Positions 38,285 to 49,582 are shown, counted from the first letter of the stretch. The stretch is DNA of 64,000 bases from Gammaproteobacteria bacterium (GCA_023228645.1 JALOAT010000004.1:1-64000), one strand, 5' to 3'. Numbers and translations: made by a program. Notes: generated from the sequence alone by a model not told the origin.

Positions 38285-38348
38285 GGCGAGGCCTCCCGAG
38301 AGCTTTCCCGAACTATAGCCCGCGGCGCCCGGGAGACGGCGCTGTGGC

Positions 38349-39503
<1,155 letters not shown>

Positions 39504-39555
39504 CGTTTATCCTACGGTCGACGAGGCGGCCAGTTTAACTGAATCGGACTGTGGC

Positions 39556-40302
39556 ATGGTGAATCTGCACGAGTTGGTGGCGTTCTGCGATGAATTCCTC
39601 GAGAGCGCCCGTTTCCAGGATTACTGCCCCAATGGCCTGCAGGTGGAGGGGCGGGGCGAGGTGCGGCGCATCGTTTCAGGCGTGACTGCCAGCCAGGCGC
39701 TCATCGACGCCGCCATCGCCCAGGACGCCGACCTCGTCCTGGTACACCACGGTTATTTCTGGCGTGGCGAAGACCCGCGTATCATCGGCATGAAAGCCCG
39801 CCGCCTGGGGGCCTTGCTCGGCAACCGGATCAGCCTGCTTGCTTACCATCTTCCCCTGGATGCCCACCCGGAGATCGGCAACAACGCCCGTCTCGCGGTG
39901 GACCTGCAGCTGGCGGTGCATGGCCGGTTCGGCGCAGCGGAGGTGGCGATGTACGGTGAGGTCTCATCCGTCACGAGCGGTGAGGAATTTGCCCGGCGTC
40001 TGACGAGTCACCTGGGACGTGCCCCACTGCACATCGCTGCCGAGCGGCCCATCCAGCGTGTGGGTTGGTGCAGCGGCGCCGCACAGGACTATCTGGAGCA
40101 GGCCGCGGCCCTGGGTCTCGATGCCTATGTGAGCGGTGAGATCTCCGAACGCACTTTCCATGTCGCCCGCGAGCAGGGTATCCACTACTTCGCCGCGGGC
40201 CACCATGCCACGGAACGCTACGGTGTGCAGGCCTTGGGCGAGCGGCTGGCACAGCGTTTTAGACTGATTCACACTTTTGTGGACGAAGCAAATCCAGCCT
40301 GA
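39556..40302 (+). CDS. NIF3-like dinuclear metal-centre protein (YbgI family)
   Basis: 248 residues beginning MVNLHELVAFCDEFLESARFQDYCPNGLQVEG. Metal ligands of the NIF3 fold appear in LVLVHHGYFWRGEDPRI, LLAYHLPLDAHPEIGNN and, near the C-terminus, YFAAGHHATERYG. Members are hexameric and annotated as GTP cyclohydrolase 1 type 2 homologues, but the physiological reaction is uncertain. Divergent from degS with 52 bp between. Confidence 0.94.
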   Translation: MVNLHELVAFCDEFLESARFQDYCPNGLQVEGRGEVRRIVSGVTASQALIDAAIAQDADLVLVHHGYFWRGEDPRIIGMKARRLGALLGNRISLLAYHLPLDAHPEIGNNARLAVDLQLAVHGRFGAAEVAMYGEVSSVTSGEEFARRLTSHLGRAPLHIAAERPIQRVGWCSGAAQDYLEQAAALGLDAYVSGEISERTFHVAREQGIHYFAAGHHATERYGVQALGERLAQRFRLIHTFVDEANPA

Positions 40303-40453
40303 AGCGTTCTTGACCTGCTTCCTCGCTTTGTACGAAAATCCGCGGTTAATTCCATAGAAGTTCATAACTATATTTGTAATTTCGAAAGCAGAACCATTCG
40401 CATCGCGGTGGGTACACGCTTTTTCCTCAGTTAGGGTCATTGGGAGAGGTTTG

Positions 40454-41047
40454 ATGAGCAAAGAAGGCGTTGACAAGGGCCGGCGCCGCGTTCTTACCGC
40501 GCTCACCACTGTGGTGGGCGGTGTGGGAACCGCGTATGCCTTGGCTCCGTTTATCCTGTCCATGCAGCCGAGCGCTCGCGCACAGGCCGCTGGTGCCCCC
40601 GTCGAAGCCGACGTCAGCAAGCTCGAAGCCGGTCAGATGATGACCGTCGAGTGGCGTGGCAAGCCCGTGTGGATCGTCCGCCGTACCGAGCAGAACCTGA
40701 AGGACCTGTCGTCCCTCGAAGGCGAACTGCTCGATCCTGCGTCCGACGCCACCCAGCAGCCGGAGTACTGCAAGAACGCCGGCCGCTCGATCAAGCCTGA
40801 CTACGCGGTCATCGTCGGCATCTGCACCCACCTGGGCTGCTCGCCCACCTACCGCCCCGACATCGCGCCGGCGGACCTGGGCGCCGACTGGAAAGGTGGC
40901 TTCTTCTGCCCCTGCCACGGTTCGAAGTTCGACCTGGCCGGCCGCGTGTACAAGGGCGTGCCTGCCCCCAAGAACCTCGAGGTGCCGCCGTATAAGTTCC
41001 TGGCCGACACCCGCATTCTGGTCGGCGTAGACGAAGGAGCGGCGTAA
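40454..41047 (+). CDS. petA: Ubiquinol-cytochrome c reductase, Rieske iron-sulfur subunit
   Basis: 197 residues. An N-terminal twin-arginine stretch (KGRRRVLTAL) and hydrophobic anchor target the folded protein to the membrane. The [2Fe-2S] cluster motifs are CTHLGCSP and CPCHGSKFDLAG, each with its Cys and His ligand. GGGAGAGG lies just before the ATG. The 151-bp gap upstream, after the NIF3 gene, holds TTGACC at 40310, but I see no matching -10 at good spacing. Overlaps petB by 1 bp. Confidence 0.98.
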   Translation: MSKEGVDKGRRRVLTALTTVVGGVGTAYALAPFILSMQPSARAQAAGAPVEADVSKLEAGQMMTVEWRGKPVWIVRRTEQNLKDLSSLEGELLDPASDATQQPEYCKNAGRSIKPDYAVIVGICTHLGCSPTYRPDIAPADLGADWKGGFFCPCHGSKFDLAGRVYKGVPAPKNLEVPPYKFLADTRILVGVDEGAA

Positions 41048-42285
41048 TGAGCAACATGATGACCCAAGTCCTCGGCTGGGTGGACGACCGTTTCCCGCTC
41101 AGCAAGATGTGGAAAGAGCACCTTTCCGAATACTACGCACCGAAGAACTTCAACTTCTGGTACTTCTTCGGATCCCTGGCCATCCTGGTGCTGGCCATCC
41201 AGATCGTCACCGGCATCTTTCTTACCATGAACTACAAGCCGGACGGCGCCCTGGCGTTCGCCTCCGTCGAGTACATCATGCGTGACGTGGATTACGGCTG
41301 GCTGATCCGCTACATGCACTCCACCGGCGCCTCGGCGTTCTTCGTGGTGGTTTACCTGCACATGTTCCGCGGCCTGATGTACGGCTCCTACAAGAAGCCC
41401 CGCGAACTGATCTGGATCTTCGGCTGCCTGATCTACCTGGCGCTCATGGCGGAAGCCTTTTTCGGCTACCTGCTCCCCTGGGGTCAGATGTCCTACTGGG
41501 GTGCGCAGGTCATCGTGAACCTGTTCTCCGCCGTGCCGTTCATCGGCGAGGATCTGTCCCTGTGGATTCGTGGTGACTTCGTGGTTTCCGACGCCACCCT
41601 GAACCGCTTCTTCGCCTTCCACGTGATCGCTGTACCCCTGGTACTGGTCGGCCTGGTGGTGGCCCACATCCTCGCCCTGCACGAAGTGGGTTCCAACAAC
41701 CCCGACGGCGTGGAAATCAAGAAGAAGAAGGACCCGGTCACCCACATCCCGCTCGACGGCATCCCCTTCCACCCGTACTACACGGTGAAGGACATCGTTG
41801 GTGTGGTGGTGTTCCTGATGTTCTTCGCCGCGGTGGTGTTCTTCGCGCCGGAGATGAACGGCTTCTTCCTGGAGCACCCCAACTTCGAGCCCGCGGACCC
41901 GATGAAGACCCCCGAGCACATCGCGCCGGTGTGGTACTTCACGCCCTTCTACGCCATGCTGCGCGCCGTGCCGTCCATTGCCGGCTCCGCGTTCCCCGGC
42001 GTGGTGGTGATGGGTGCGGCCGTGGTGATCCTGTTCTTCCTGCCCTGGCTGGATCGCAGCCCGGTGAAGTCCATTCGTTACCGCGGCCTGTGCTTCAAGG
42101 TCCTGCTCGCGCTGTTTGCGGCCGACTTCATCCTACTGGGCTTCCTCGGTATGAAGCCGAGCACCGATCTGTTCACGCTGATAGCCCAGCTCGGCACCAT
42201 CTACTACTTCGTGTTCTTCATCGCGCTCGTGTTCATTCCGAAGTTCGAGAAGACCAAGCCGGTTCCGGAAAGGGTGACCCAATGA
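41047..42285 (+). CDS. petB: Ubiquinol-cytochrome c reductase, cytochrome b subunit
   Basis: 412 residues, eight membrane helices. Haem-ligand histidines are in the second helix (RYMHSTGASAFFVVVYLHMFRG) and fourth helix (FFAFHVIAVPLVLVGLVVAHILALHEVG). The quinol-oxidation PEWY-type motif appears as PVWYFTPFYAMLRA. Central bc1 subunit feeding electrons from quinol to cytochrome c. Overlaps petC by 4 bp. Confidence 0.98.
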   Translation: MSNMMTQVLGWVDDRFPLSKMWKEHLSEYYAPKNFNFWYFFGSLAILVLAIQIVTGIFLTMNYKPDGALAFASVEYIMRDVDYGWLIRYMHSTGASAFFVVVYLHMFRGLMYGSYKKPRELIWIFGCLIYLALMAEAFFGYLLPWGQMSYWGAQVIVNLFSAVPFIGEDLSLWIRGDFVVSDATLNRFFAFHVIAVPLVLVGLVVAHILALHEVGSNNPDGVEIKKKKDPVTHIPLDGIPFHPYYTVKDIVGVVVFLMFFAAVVFFAPEMNGFFLEHPNFEPADPMKTPEHIAPVWYFTPFYAMLRAVPSIAGSAFPGVVVMGAAVVILFFLPWLDRSPVKSIRYRGLCFKVLLALFAADFILLGFLGMKPSTDLFTLIAQLGTIYYFVFFIALVFIPKFEKTKPVPERVTQ

Positions 42286-43022
42286 GAAAGCTGATCATTG
42301 CATTTGTTTTCGCCGCGTTCCCGGGTCTCTCGCTCGCGGCCGGCGGTGGTGTCCAGCTGGACAAGGCCAATGTGGATCTGTCCGACACGGCCTCGTTGCA
42401 GCGTGGTGCGCAGTTGTTCACCAACTACTGCCTGAGCTGCCACTCGGCGCAGTTCATGCGCTACAACCGCATGGGCCGCGATCTTGGGCTCACCGACGAA
42501 CAGGTTCAGCAGAACCTCATGTTCACGACGGACAAGATCGGCGACACCATGACGGTGGCCATGACCGCGGCAGACGGCAAGGCCTGGTTCGGCGCCCCGC
42601 CGCCGGATCTGTCGGTGATGGCCCGTGCCCGTGGTGCGGACTACCTGTACACCTACCTGCGTACCTTCTACGTGGACGAGAAGCGCCCCTTCGGCATGAA
42701 CAATGCGGTGTTCGCGGACGTGGGCATGCCCCACGTGCTGTGGGAACTGCAGGGCGTGCAGAAGGCCGTGTACAAGTCCGAGAAGGCCGCGGATGGCTCC
42801 GACAAGCAGGTGCTTGCCGGCTTCGAGCTGGTGACCCCGGGCAAGCTGACGCCTGCCGAGTATGACGAGGCGGTGCGCGACCTGGTGAACTTCATGGTTT
42901 ACCTGGGCGAGCCGGCACAGCTTGAGCGCCAGCGCATGGGCTGGTGGGTGCTCGGCTTCCTGGCACTGTTCTTCGTGGTTGCCTACCTCCTCAAGAAGGA
43001 GTATTGGAAGGACGTCCACTGA
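42282..43022 (+). CDS. petC: Ubiquinol-cytochrome c reductase, cytochrome c1 subunit
   Basis: 246 residues with a signal peptide (MRKLIIAFVFAAFPGLSLAAG), the haem-binding CLSCH in TNYCLSCHSAQFMRYNRMG, and a C-terminal membrane anchor (GWWVLGFLALFFVVAYLLKKEYWKDVH). Completes the three-subunit bacterial bc1 complex. Followed by a strong hairpin. Confidence 0.98.
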   Translation: MRKLIIAFVFAAFPGLSLAAGGGVQLDKANVDLSDTASLQRGAQLFTNYCLSCHSAQFMRYNRMGRDLGLTDEQVQQNLMFTTDKIGDTMTVAMTAADGKAWFGAPPPDLSVMARARGADYLYTYLRTFYVDEKRPFGMNNAVFADVGMPHVLWELQGVQKAVYKSEKAADGSDKQVLAGFELVTPGKLTPAEYDEAVRDLVNFMVYLGEPAQLERQRMGWWVLGFLALFFVVAYLLKKEYWKDVH

Positions 43023-43030
43023 CGGGCGAG

Positions 43031-43053
43031 GAGCGGGGCCGGCGGCCCCGCTC
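43031..43053 (+). terminator. Hairpin after petABC
   Basis: GAGCGGGGCC-GGC-GGCCCCGCTC is a perfect 10-bp GC-rich stem beginning 8 bp after the petC stop, followed by CCTTCCCTGT. The T-content is modest, so termination may be partial and allow some read-through into sspA. Confidence 0.65.
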
Positions 43054-43108
43054 CCTTCCCTGTGCGAGATCAGGCGCCGCCTGGTCCGCGTAACGACAGG
43101 AGACTTCC

Positions 43109-43732
43109 ATGGTCCTTTCTGTCAGTCGGCGCTCAGGGATGGCGCTGTTTTCACGTTCCGATGCGTACAGTCACCAGGTACGCCTCGCCATCGCCGAGAA
43201 GGGCATCGAGGCCGACATCATCCAACTGACGGCCTCCGGCATTCCCGAAGAACTGGCCGAAGTCAGCCCGGACGCCGCGGTACCCACGCTGGTCGATCGC
43301 GAGCTCGTGTTGTACGAGCCGGCGGTCATCCTGGAATACCTGGATGAACGCTTCCCCCATCCTCCGCTCCTGCCTGCCGATCCCGTATCGCGGGCACGTC
43401 TGCGCCTGAGCCTGGTGCGGTTTGGGAAGGAACTCTACGGGCGTATGGACAGCATCCTTGCGGGCAACGGCAAGGCCGTGATGGCTGGTCGTAAGGCGTT
43501 GAGCGAGGATTTGCAGGTTCTCGACCCGGTTTTCCGGCACAAGGCCTTCTTCATGAGCGATGAATTCACCTTGGCCGACTGTATGCTGGCGCCCCTACTG
43601 TGGCGTCTACCCCAGATGAAGATAGAATTACCTTCGACGGCCAAAGCGCTTGCCGGTTATGCAAACAGGCTGTTCAAGCGCCCGTCTTTCCGTTTCAGTC
43701 TGACCGAAGCCGAGAAAGAGCTTCGCAGCTGA
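43109..43732 (+). CDS. sspA: Stringent starvation protein A
   Basis: 207-residue GST-fold protein without expected transferase activity; it binds RNA polymerase. N-terminal thioredoxin-like part MALFSRSDAYSHQVRLAIAEKGIEADII and the GST C-terminal domain with FTLADCMLAPLLWRLP. The ATG at 43109 follows AGGAGA; a second ATG at 43139 would give a form closer to E. coli SspA. Conserved petABC-sspAB order. Confidence 0.95.
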   Translation: MVLSVSRRSGMALFSRSDAYSHQVRLAIAEKGIEADIIQLTASGIPEELAEVSPDAAVPTLVDRELVLYEPAVILEYLDERFPHPPLLPADPVSRARLRLSLVRFGKELYGRMDSILAGNGKAVMAGRKALSEDLQVLDPVFRHKAFFMSDEFTLADCMLAPLLWRLPQMKIELPSTAKALAGYANRLFKRPSFRFSLTEAEKELRS

Positions 43733-43759
43733 GCTTTCCGTCCCGATGCCTGGTGAGCG

Positions 43760-44149
43760 ATGACGCCCAGCCGACCCTATTTGCTTCGAGCCCTTCACGA
43801 GTGGATCGTCGACAACGACCTCACACCACATATCCTGGTGGATGCCGGCGCGCCCGGCACCGTGGTGCCGACGGAGTTCGCTGAAGACGGGAAGATCGTC
43901 TTCAACGTCGCGCCGCGCGCGGTCAAGGCGTTACAACTGCGCAATGACGCCGTGGAATTCGAGGCGCGCTTTGGCGGCTCGCCCCGCCATGTCTACGTGC
44001 CCGTCGCCGCCGTGCTCGCCGTCTACGCCCGCGAAAACGGCCGCGGCATGATCTTCTCCGACGAGGAGGGCACCGAGCCCACCCCCCCGGACGACCAGCC
44101 CCCCGAAGACACCAAACCCAAGCGCCCGTCGCTGCGCATCGTCAAATAG
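43760..44149 (+). CDS. sspB: ClpXP protease specificity-enhancing factor SspB
   Basis: 129 residues. The folded SsrA-tag-binding domain (SRPYLLRALHEWIVDNDLTPHILVDAGAPGTVVP...GKIVFNVAPRAVKALQLRNDAVEFEARFGG) is followed by an acidic, proline-rich linker (EEGTEPTPPDDQPPEDTKP) and the ClpX-docking tail RPSLRIVK. It delivers ssrA-tagged proteins to ClpXP. Confidence 0.96.
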   Translation: MTPSRPYLLRALHEWIVDNDLTPHILVDAGAPGTVVPTEFAEDGKIVFNVAPRAVKALQLRNDAVEFEARFGGSPRHVYVPVAAVLAVYARENGRGMIFSDEEGTEPTPPDDQPPEDTKPKRPSLRIVK

Positions 44150-44190
44150 AAAACGATCGGACCATTCATTGAAGGATTCAACGTCCGCCA

Positions 44191-44278
44191 TTGAACGCAA
44201 TTAACGCAAAGAGGAGAGGCGTTCATTCGCGGACTTATCCCTTCCGTGGCTCTCCGCGTCCTCCGCGTTTTGAACCAG
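44191..44278. repeat. Degenerate ACGCGGAG-type repeat
   Basis: The right arm is clear (GGCTCTCCGCGTCCTCCGCG then TTTTGAACC). The left arm is poor (TTGAACGCAATTAACGCAAAGAGGAGAGG), matching the reverse complement only in part. It fills most of the 154-bp interval between convergent sspB and the GlcD-like gene. Confidence 0.55.
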
Positions 44279-44303
44279 CGCTCTTCTCGGTGGTTTCCGT
44301 TCC

Positions 44304-45710
44304 TTAAAGCGGTGGGAGTTTCTTGCCAGGATTGAGGATGCCCCTGGGGTCGAACTGGGCCTTGATGGCGTGCATGAGTTGAAGGGCGACCGGGTCCAGT
44401 TCACGACTGACGAAATCGCGCTTTTCGGTGCCGATGCCGTGTTCGCCTGAGAGTGTGCCGCCGAGGCGCAGCACCAAATCGAACACGTCGGACAGGCAAG
44501 GTTCCGCACGTTCCATTTGCAGGGCATCGTCCGGATCCACCAGCAGGTTCACGTGGATGTTGCCGTTGCCCGCATGACCGAAATTCACAATGGTCACGCC
44601 GTAGTGGGCCGACAGCGCGGCCAACCCGTTGATGAGCTCGGGCATGCGTGAAACCGGCACGGCCACGTCCTCGTTGATCTTTTTCGGTGCCACATTGCGC
44701 AGGGCAGGGGAGAGGGCCTTGCGCGTCTCCCAAAGTCGCACCACCTCCGCGGCGTCCCGCGCCGAGCGCACGTCCAGGCAGCCGTCGCCGTTCGCGGCCT
44801 GGGCGACCGCCGCCACCATCGCATCCAGGCAGGCGCGGGAGCCGTCCACCTCGATCATCAGCAGCGCGCCGGCATCGGTAGGCAGTTCAGCCTTTGAATA
44901 ACGGCGCACCATCTCGATGGCGGCGGCATCGATGAATTCAAGCGCGCAGGGCGTCACGGGCTGGGCCATGATGCGCGTCACTGCGCGCGCCGCCGCGTCC
45001 ATGTCCGCGTAGACGGCGCGCAGGGTCGCCTTGGCCTCGGGCAGCGGTGTGAGCTTGAGGGTGGCTTCCGTGATGACCGCGAGCGTGCCCTCGGAGCCGA
45101 TGAGCAGCCGTGTCAAGTCATAACCGACCACGCCCTTGGTGGTGAGTACGCCGGTGCGCAGGGGCGCGCCGGTGCCGGTCACGGCCTGGAGGCCGAGCAC
45201 GTTGTCGCGGGTCGTGCCGTATTTCACGGCGCGCGGTCCCGCGGCATTGCAGGCGAGATTGCCGCCCAGGGTGCATACCGCCGCGCTGGTGGGATCGGGC
45301 GCCCAGAAAAAGCCGTGCGCCGCCGCCGCCTGCTGGATGGCCTGGTTGGTCACGCCGGGTTCGGCGACCAGCAGCCGGTTGGCGGGGTCCACGCGCACGA
45401 TGCGCCCAAGGCGTTCGAGGCCGAGCACGACCGCGCCCGGGAGTGGCACCGACGCGCCAGCGGTGCCCGTGCCGTGGCCGCGCGGCACCAGCGGCACGCC
45501 GGCCTCATGGCAGGCGCGCACTACCGCGCAGACGGCCGCGTGATCGGAGGGTAGTGCTACGGCGCCGGGTTGTGCGTGGCGGCGGCTGTTGTCGTAACCG
45601 TAGGCCCAGCGATCGGCGGCTGCCGTCAACAGCGCGCCGCCGTCACCGACGGCCTCGGCAAGGCGCGAGAGCAGGGCGCGCGGGAGCGGCTCCGTGGAAT
45701 CGTCGCGCAA
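44304..45710 (-). CDS. FAD-linked oxidoreductase, GlcD/D-lactate dehydrogenase type
   Basis: 468 residues. The VAO-type FAD-binding domain is shown by VPRGHGTGTAGASVPLPGAVVL and DPTSAAVCTLGGNLACNAAGPRAVKYGTTRDNVLG; the C-terminal oxidase domain by NFGHAGNGNIHVNLL and GGTLSGEHGIGTEKRDF. Likely oxidises a 2-hydroxy acid such as glycolate or D-lactate; the substrate is not determinable. Start is a TTG just after diaA and is uncertain. It lies in the diaA-yraN-lpoA direction but is foreign to that cluster in E. coli and Pseudomonas. Confidence 0.9.
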   Translation of the reverse strand: MRDDSTEPLPRALLSRLAEAVGDGGALLTAAADRWAYGYDNSRRHAQPGAVALPSDHAAVCAVVRACHEAGVPLVPRGHGTGTAGASVPLPGAVVLGLERLGRIVRVDPANRLLVAEPGVTNQAIQQAAAAHGFFWAPDPTSAAVCTLGGNLACNAAGPRAVKYGTTRDNVLGLQAVTGTGAPLRTGVLTTKGVVGYDLTRLLIGSEGTLAVITEATLKLTPLPEAKATLRAVYADMDAAARAVTRIMAQPVTPCALEFIDAAAIEMVRRYSKAELPTDAGALLMIEVDGSRACLDAMVAAVAQAANGDGCLDVRSARDAAEVVRLWETRKALSPALRNVAPKKINEDVAVPVSRMPELINGLAALSAHYGVTIVNFGHAGNGNIHVNLLVDPDDALQMERAEPCLSDVFDLVLRLGGTLSGEHGIGTEKRDFVSRELDPVALQLMHAIKAQFDPRGILNPGKKLPPL

Positions 45711-45712
45711 GA

Positions 45713-46682
<970 letters not shown>

Positions 46683-46683
46683 T

Positions 46684-48516
46684 TCAGCGCCCGGCGGAGT
46701 CGGGCGTGGTCTCGACCAGGGCGCGCGGCCGACCCGCATTGAAGCGTGCCCAGGCGATGCTGCGGCGCAGGCGGTTGTCGCCGTCCATGCGCAGCGTGCC
46801 CGTGCCGCCTTCGAAGCGTTCTTCGGGGTAGCGCTTGAGCAGGCGCAGGTAAGGGATCACCTTGTAGGCGTCGCTGCCGAGCGCCACCAGGCGGCGCATC
46901 TGGCCGTCGTGTTGCTTGAGCGCCGCCGGTTGCAGCCCTTCCAGTACCCAGGGCATGTCACCGAACACCACGCCGTCCATGTCACGGTCCAGGTGCGGCG
47001 TGACCGTACCCGAGAACAGGTGCGAGGTGCTGTACACCGGCAGGTCGGTGGCATGATGGAAATTCAGCTGGGGCTTGAGCAGGCGCACCTGGCGCGGAAA
47101 ACCGGCCATGAAGACGAAATCCACGTCCTGGCGGCGGCGCGGCGTGAATTCCAGGCGCTGGCCCAATGTGGCGGCGAGTTGCCGGTGGCGGCGGTCGCTC
47201 GCGTCGACGGCAAGCAGCTGGCGCAGCGGCCCGGAGAAGTCGTTTTTCTGGGCGTCGTAGCTCGCCATGGCGACCACTTCACCGCCGAACTCGCGCCAAC
47301 GTGACTCAAAGGCCTCGGCGAGGCGGCTACCCCAGGGACCCGTGGGGGCGACGATGGCGGCGCGCGTCATGCCGTCGATCCAGGCCCGCTCCGCGACCTG
47401 TTCCGCCTCATCCTCGGGGACCAGGCCGAATTGGTAGAAATTATCCGGGCCGCGACGCTCGCCCACGTTCAGCGCCATGGTTGGTATGGGCAACGACCAG
47501 CGTGAGGCGATGGCATCCACCGCCTCCTTGGTGAGCGGGCCGATGATGAACTCCGCGCCGTCGGCCATGGCCTGCTCGTAGGCGGCGTTGGCCTGGCCAG
47601 CGTTGCCGCCGGTGTCGTAGCTGCGCAGCACGATACCGACGCGGTTCGGGTCGGCATAGTGGGCGGCGAGCACGCCGTCGCGCACCGCGGCCGCGGCGCC
47701 GGCGAAGTCACCCGTGAAGGGCAGCAGCACGGCAATCTTGGTGGGCGGCGCCATGCTTTCCTGACTGCGCAAGCGCAGTTCCTGAAGCAGTACGTCCTGC
47801 ACGGGGTGCTGCGGGAACAGCCGCTGCCAATTGGCCAGTTGCGCCTGCAGCTGCGGCGCGGTGTGCAGGGACTTGCCGATGCGAACCAGATCCATCCAGC
47901 CGCTCAGCACATCGGGCGGTGCGGTCTGCAGCGCGAGCAACACGGGTGCAGAGAGCTGGGTGAGGCTGTCCCAGATGGCGCGCTGGTTGGCGAGCACCGC
48001 CTCGGTCCGGGCCAGGAACGGTTCGCGCATGACCCACTCGCGCGCCGCTTCCAGATGATTGCCCAATTGCTGATAGGCAAGACCGCGCAGCTGGTGATAG
48101 TCCGCCAGCAGCTCCGGCTCGCTGGACGGTGTGTGCTGGCCGGCGAGGATGGCGAGGGCGTCTTCGGCGTCGCGGCGCTTCAAGGCGATGCGGGCCTCGG
48201 CCAACTGCATGCGCGCGTGGCCACGCGCGTCCATGCCCACGGGGTCGATGCGGGCCAGCAGCTGTGCCGCCTGGGGGATCAGATCGGCCCGCAGCAGGGC
48301 CTCCACGGCGCTGATGCGGTAATCCTGGCGCTGGGGCGGCTGCGATTCGCCGGCGAGCCGCTCGAACAACGAGGCGGCGCGCTGATAGTTGCCGGCATCC
48401 AGTGCACGGTAGGCAGGGGCTGCGTCGGGGGCGACGCCCTCGCGCGGTCCTGTCGGGCCTGTGGCGCAACCAGCGAGCAGCAGAATGAGAGGAGCGAGAC
48501 GTAGGAGCAGGCGCAT
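46684..48516 (-). CDS. lpoA: Penicillin-binding protein activator LpoA
   Basis: 610-residue outer-membrane lipoprotein with lipobox LLLAGCATG directly after the chosen ATG. The N-terminal half is TPR-like helices (DAAPAYRALDAGNYQRAASLFERLAGE...); the C-terminal half resembles a periplasmic-binding protein of the Leu/Ile/Val class (IAVLLPFTGDFAGAAAAVRDGVLAAHYAD). In E. coli it reaches through the wall to stimulate PBP1A. Divergent from rsmI by 77 bp. Confidence 0.95.
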   Translation of the reverse strand: MRLLLRLAPLILLLAGCATGPTGPREGVAPDAAPAYRALDAGNYQRAASLFERLAGESQPPQRQDYRISAVEALLRADLIPQAAQLLARIDPVGMDARGHARMQLAEARIALKRRDAEDALAILAGQHTPSSEPELLADYHQLRGLAYQQLGNHLEAAREWVMREPFLARTEAVLANQRAIWDSLTQLSAPVLLALQTAPPDVLSGWMDLVRIGKSLHTAPQLQAQLANWQRLFPQHPVQDVLLQELRLRSQESMAPPTKIAVLLPFTGDFAGAAAAVRDGVLAAHYADPNRVGIVLRSYDTGGNAGQANAAYEQAMADGAEFIIGPLTKEAVDAIASRWSLPIPTMALNVGERRGPDNFYQFGLVPEDEAEQVAERAWIDGMTRAAIVAPTGPWGSRLAEAFESRWREFGGEVVAMASYDAQKNDFSGPLRQLLAVDASDRRHRQLAATLGQRLEFTPRRRQDVDFVFMAGFPRQVRLLKPQLNFHHATDLPVYSTSHLFSGTVTPHLDRDMDGVVFGDMPWVLEGLQPAALKQHDGQMRRLVALGSDAYKVIPYLRLLKRYPEERFEGGTGTLRMDGDNRLRRSIAWARFNAGRPRALVETTPDSAGR

Positions 48517-48593
48517 CGGACGGGGAACGCGGCGAAGCGGGTGTGGTAGCTTTCCGTTTTGGAATTGCCAAGTATCTTGTCCGGGAGCTTGTA

Positions 48594-49484
48594 GTGTCAA
48601 TTGAAAAAGGCACGCTTTACGTGGTAGCCACGCCGATCGGCAATCTGACGGATCTGAGTCCGCGCGCCCGTGACGTGCTCGCCAGTGTCGATGTGATCGC
48701 CGCCGAGGACACGCGCCACACGCGCGGCCTGCTGAGCCACTTCGGTATCGAGCGCCCGCTGGTTTCGCTGCATGAGCACAACGAACGCCGCGTGCTCGAC
48801 GATTTGGTGAGCCGGCTGCGCGCAGGCGAAAGTGTGGCGCAGGTCTCGGATGCGGGCACGCCATTGGTCAGCGACCCCGGTTTTCACCTGGTGCGGGCGG
48901 CGCAGGAGGCGGACATTCGCGTGGTGCCGGTGCCCGGTCCGAGCGCCGTGCTGGCCGCGCTGGCCGCCGCGGGCGTGCCCACCGACCGCTTCGTTTTCGA
49001 AGGATTCCTGCCCTCAAAGGAAGGCGCACGGCGCAAGCGTCTGCAGGAATTGGCGGCCGAGCCGCGCACCCTGGTGTTCTTCGAGGCCCCGCACCGCATC
49101 GCCGAAACCCTCGCCGATCAGGCCGCCATCTTCGGCGCCGACCGCGAGGCGGCCATGGCGCGCGAACTCACCAAGACCTTCGAGACCATCCGCCGGGCGC
49201 CGCTCGCGGAACTGGCGGCCTGGGTGAGCGAAGATGCCAACCAGCGCCGCGGCGAACTGGTGCTCGTGGTCCACGGCGCACCCGCGGCAGAAGGCGAACT
49301 CGACGCCGAGGCCCTGCGTGTACTCAAACTCCTCGCCGCCGAACTCCCCCCCCGCCAAGCCGCCGCCCTCGCCGCGGAAATCACCGGCAAGAAAAAGAAC
49401 CTGCTCTACAAGGCACTGCTTTCTCTTTCTGACGAGACGAAACGCGGAGGACGCGGAGACGCAGAGGACGCGGAGAAAACGTAG
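48594..49484 (+). CDS. rsmI: 16S rRNA (cytidine-1402-2'-O)-methyltransferase RsmI
   Basis: 296 residues from the GTG giving MSIEKGTLYVVATPIGNLTDLSPRARDVL. Tetrapyrrole-methylase fold motifs are present: VATPIGNLTDLS, AEDTRHTRGLLSHFGI, SDAGTPLVSDPGFHLV and PGPSAVLAALAAAG. The family core ends near KKKNLLYKALLSLS. The last roughly 14 residues (TKRGGRGDAEDAEKT) are encoded by the left arm of an intergenic repeat and are not expected in RsmI. Confidence 0.95.
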   Translation: MSIEKGTLYVVATPIGNLTDLSPRARDVLASVDVIAAEDTRHTRGLLSHFGIERPLVSLHEHNERRVLDDLVSRLRAGESVAQVSDAGTPLVSDPGFHLVRAAQEADIRVVPVPGPSAVLAALAAAGVPTDRFVFEGFLPSKEGARRKRLQELAAEPRTLVFFEAPHRIAETLADQAAIFGADREAAMARELTKTFETIRRAPLAELAAWVSEDANQRRGELVLVVHGAPAAEGELDAEALRVLKLLAAELPPRQAAALAAEITGKKKNLLYKALLSLSDETKRGGRGDAEDAEKT

Positions 49485-49582
49485 TCGGGGGCGTTATTCC
49501 TAGGCTGTCATTTAGAGGGAAAGCTCCGGGAATCGGCATTTCTACCCTCCGCGATCTCCGCGTCTCCGCGTCCTTCGCGTTG
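49435..49582. repeat. Inverted repeat, ACGCGGAG type, overlapping the rsmI 3' end
   Basis: Left arm 49435-49480 (AAACGCGGAGGACGCGGAGA, CGCAGAGGACGCGGAGAAAA) lies inside the rsmI coding sequence. Right arm 49544-49582 (ACCCTCCGCGATCTCCGCG, TCTCCGCGTCCTTCGCGTT) lies between rsmI and rnpB. About 60 bp separate the arms. Confidence 0.78.

Noticed and set aside
40310..40336. petA promoter TTGACC...TACGAA
   Set aside because: Spacing is only 15 bp and the -10 is poor, so not listed as a feature.
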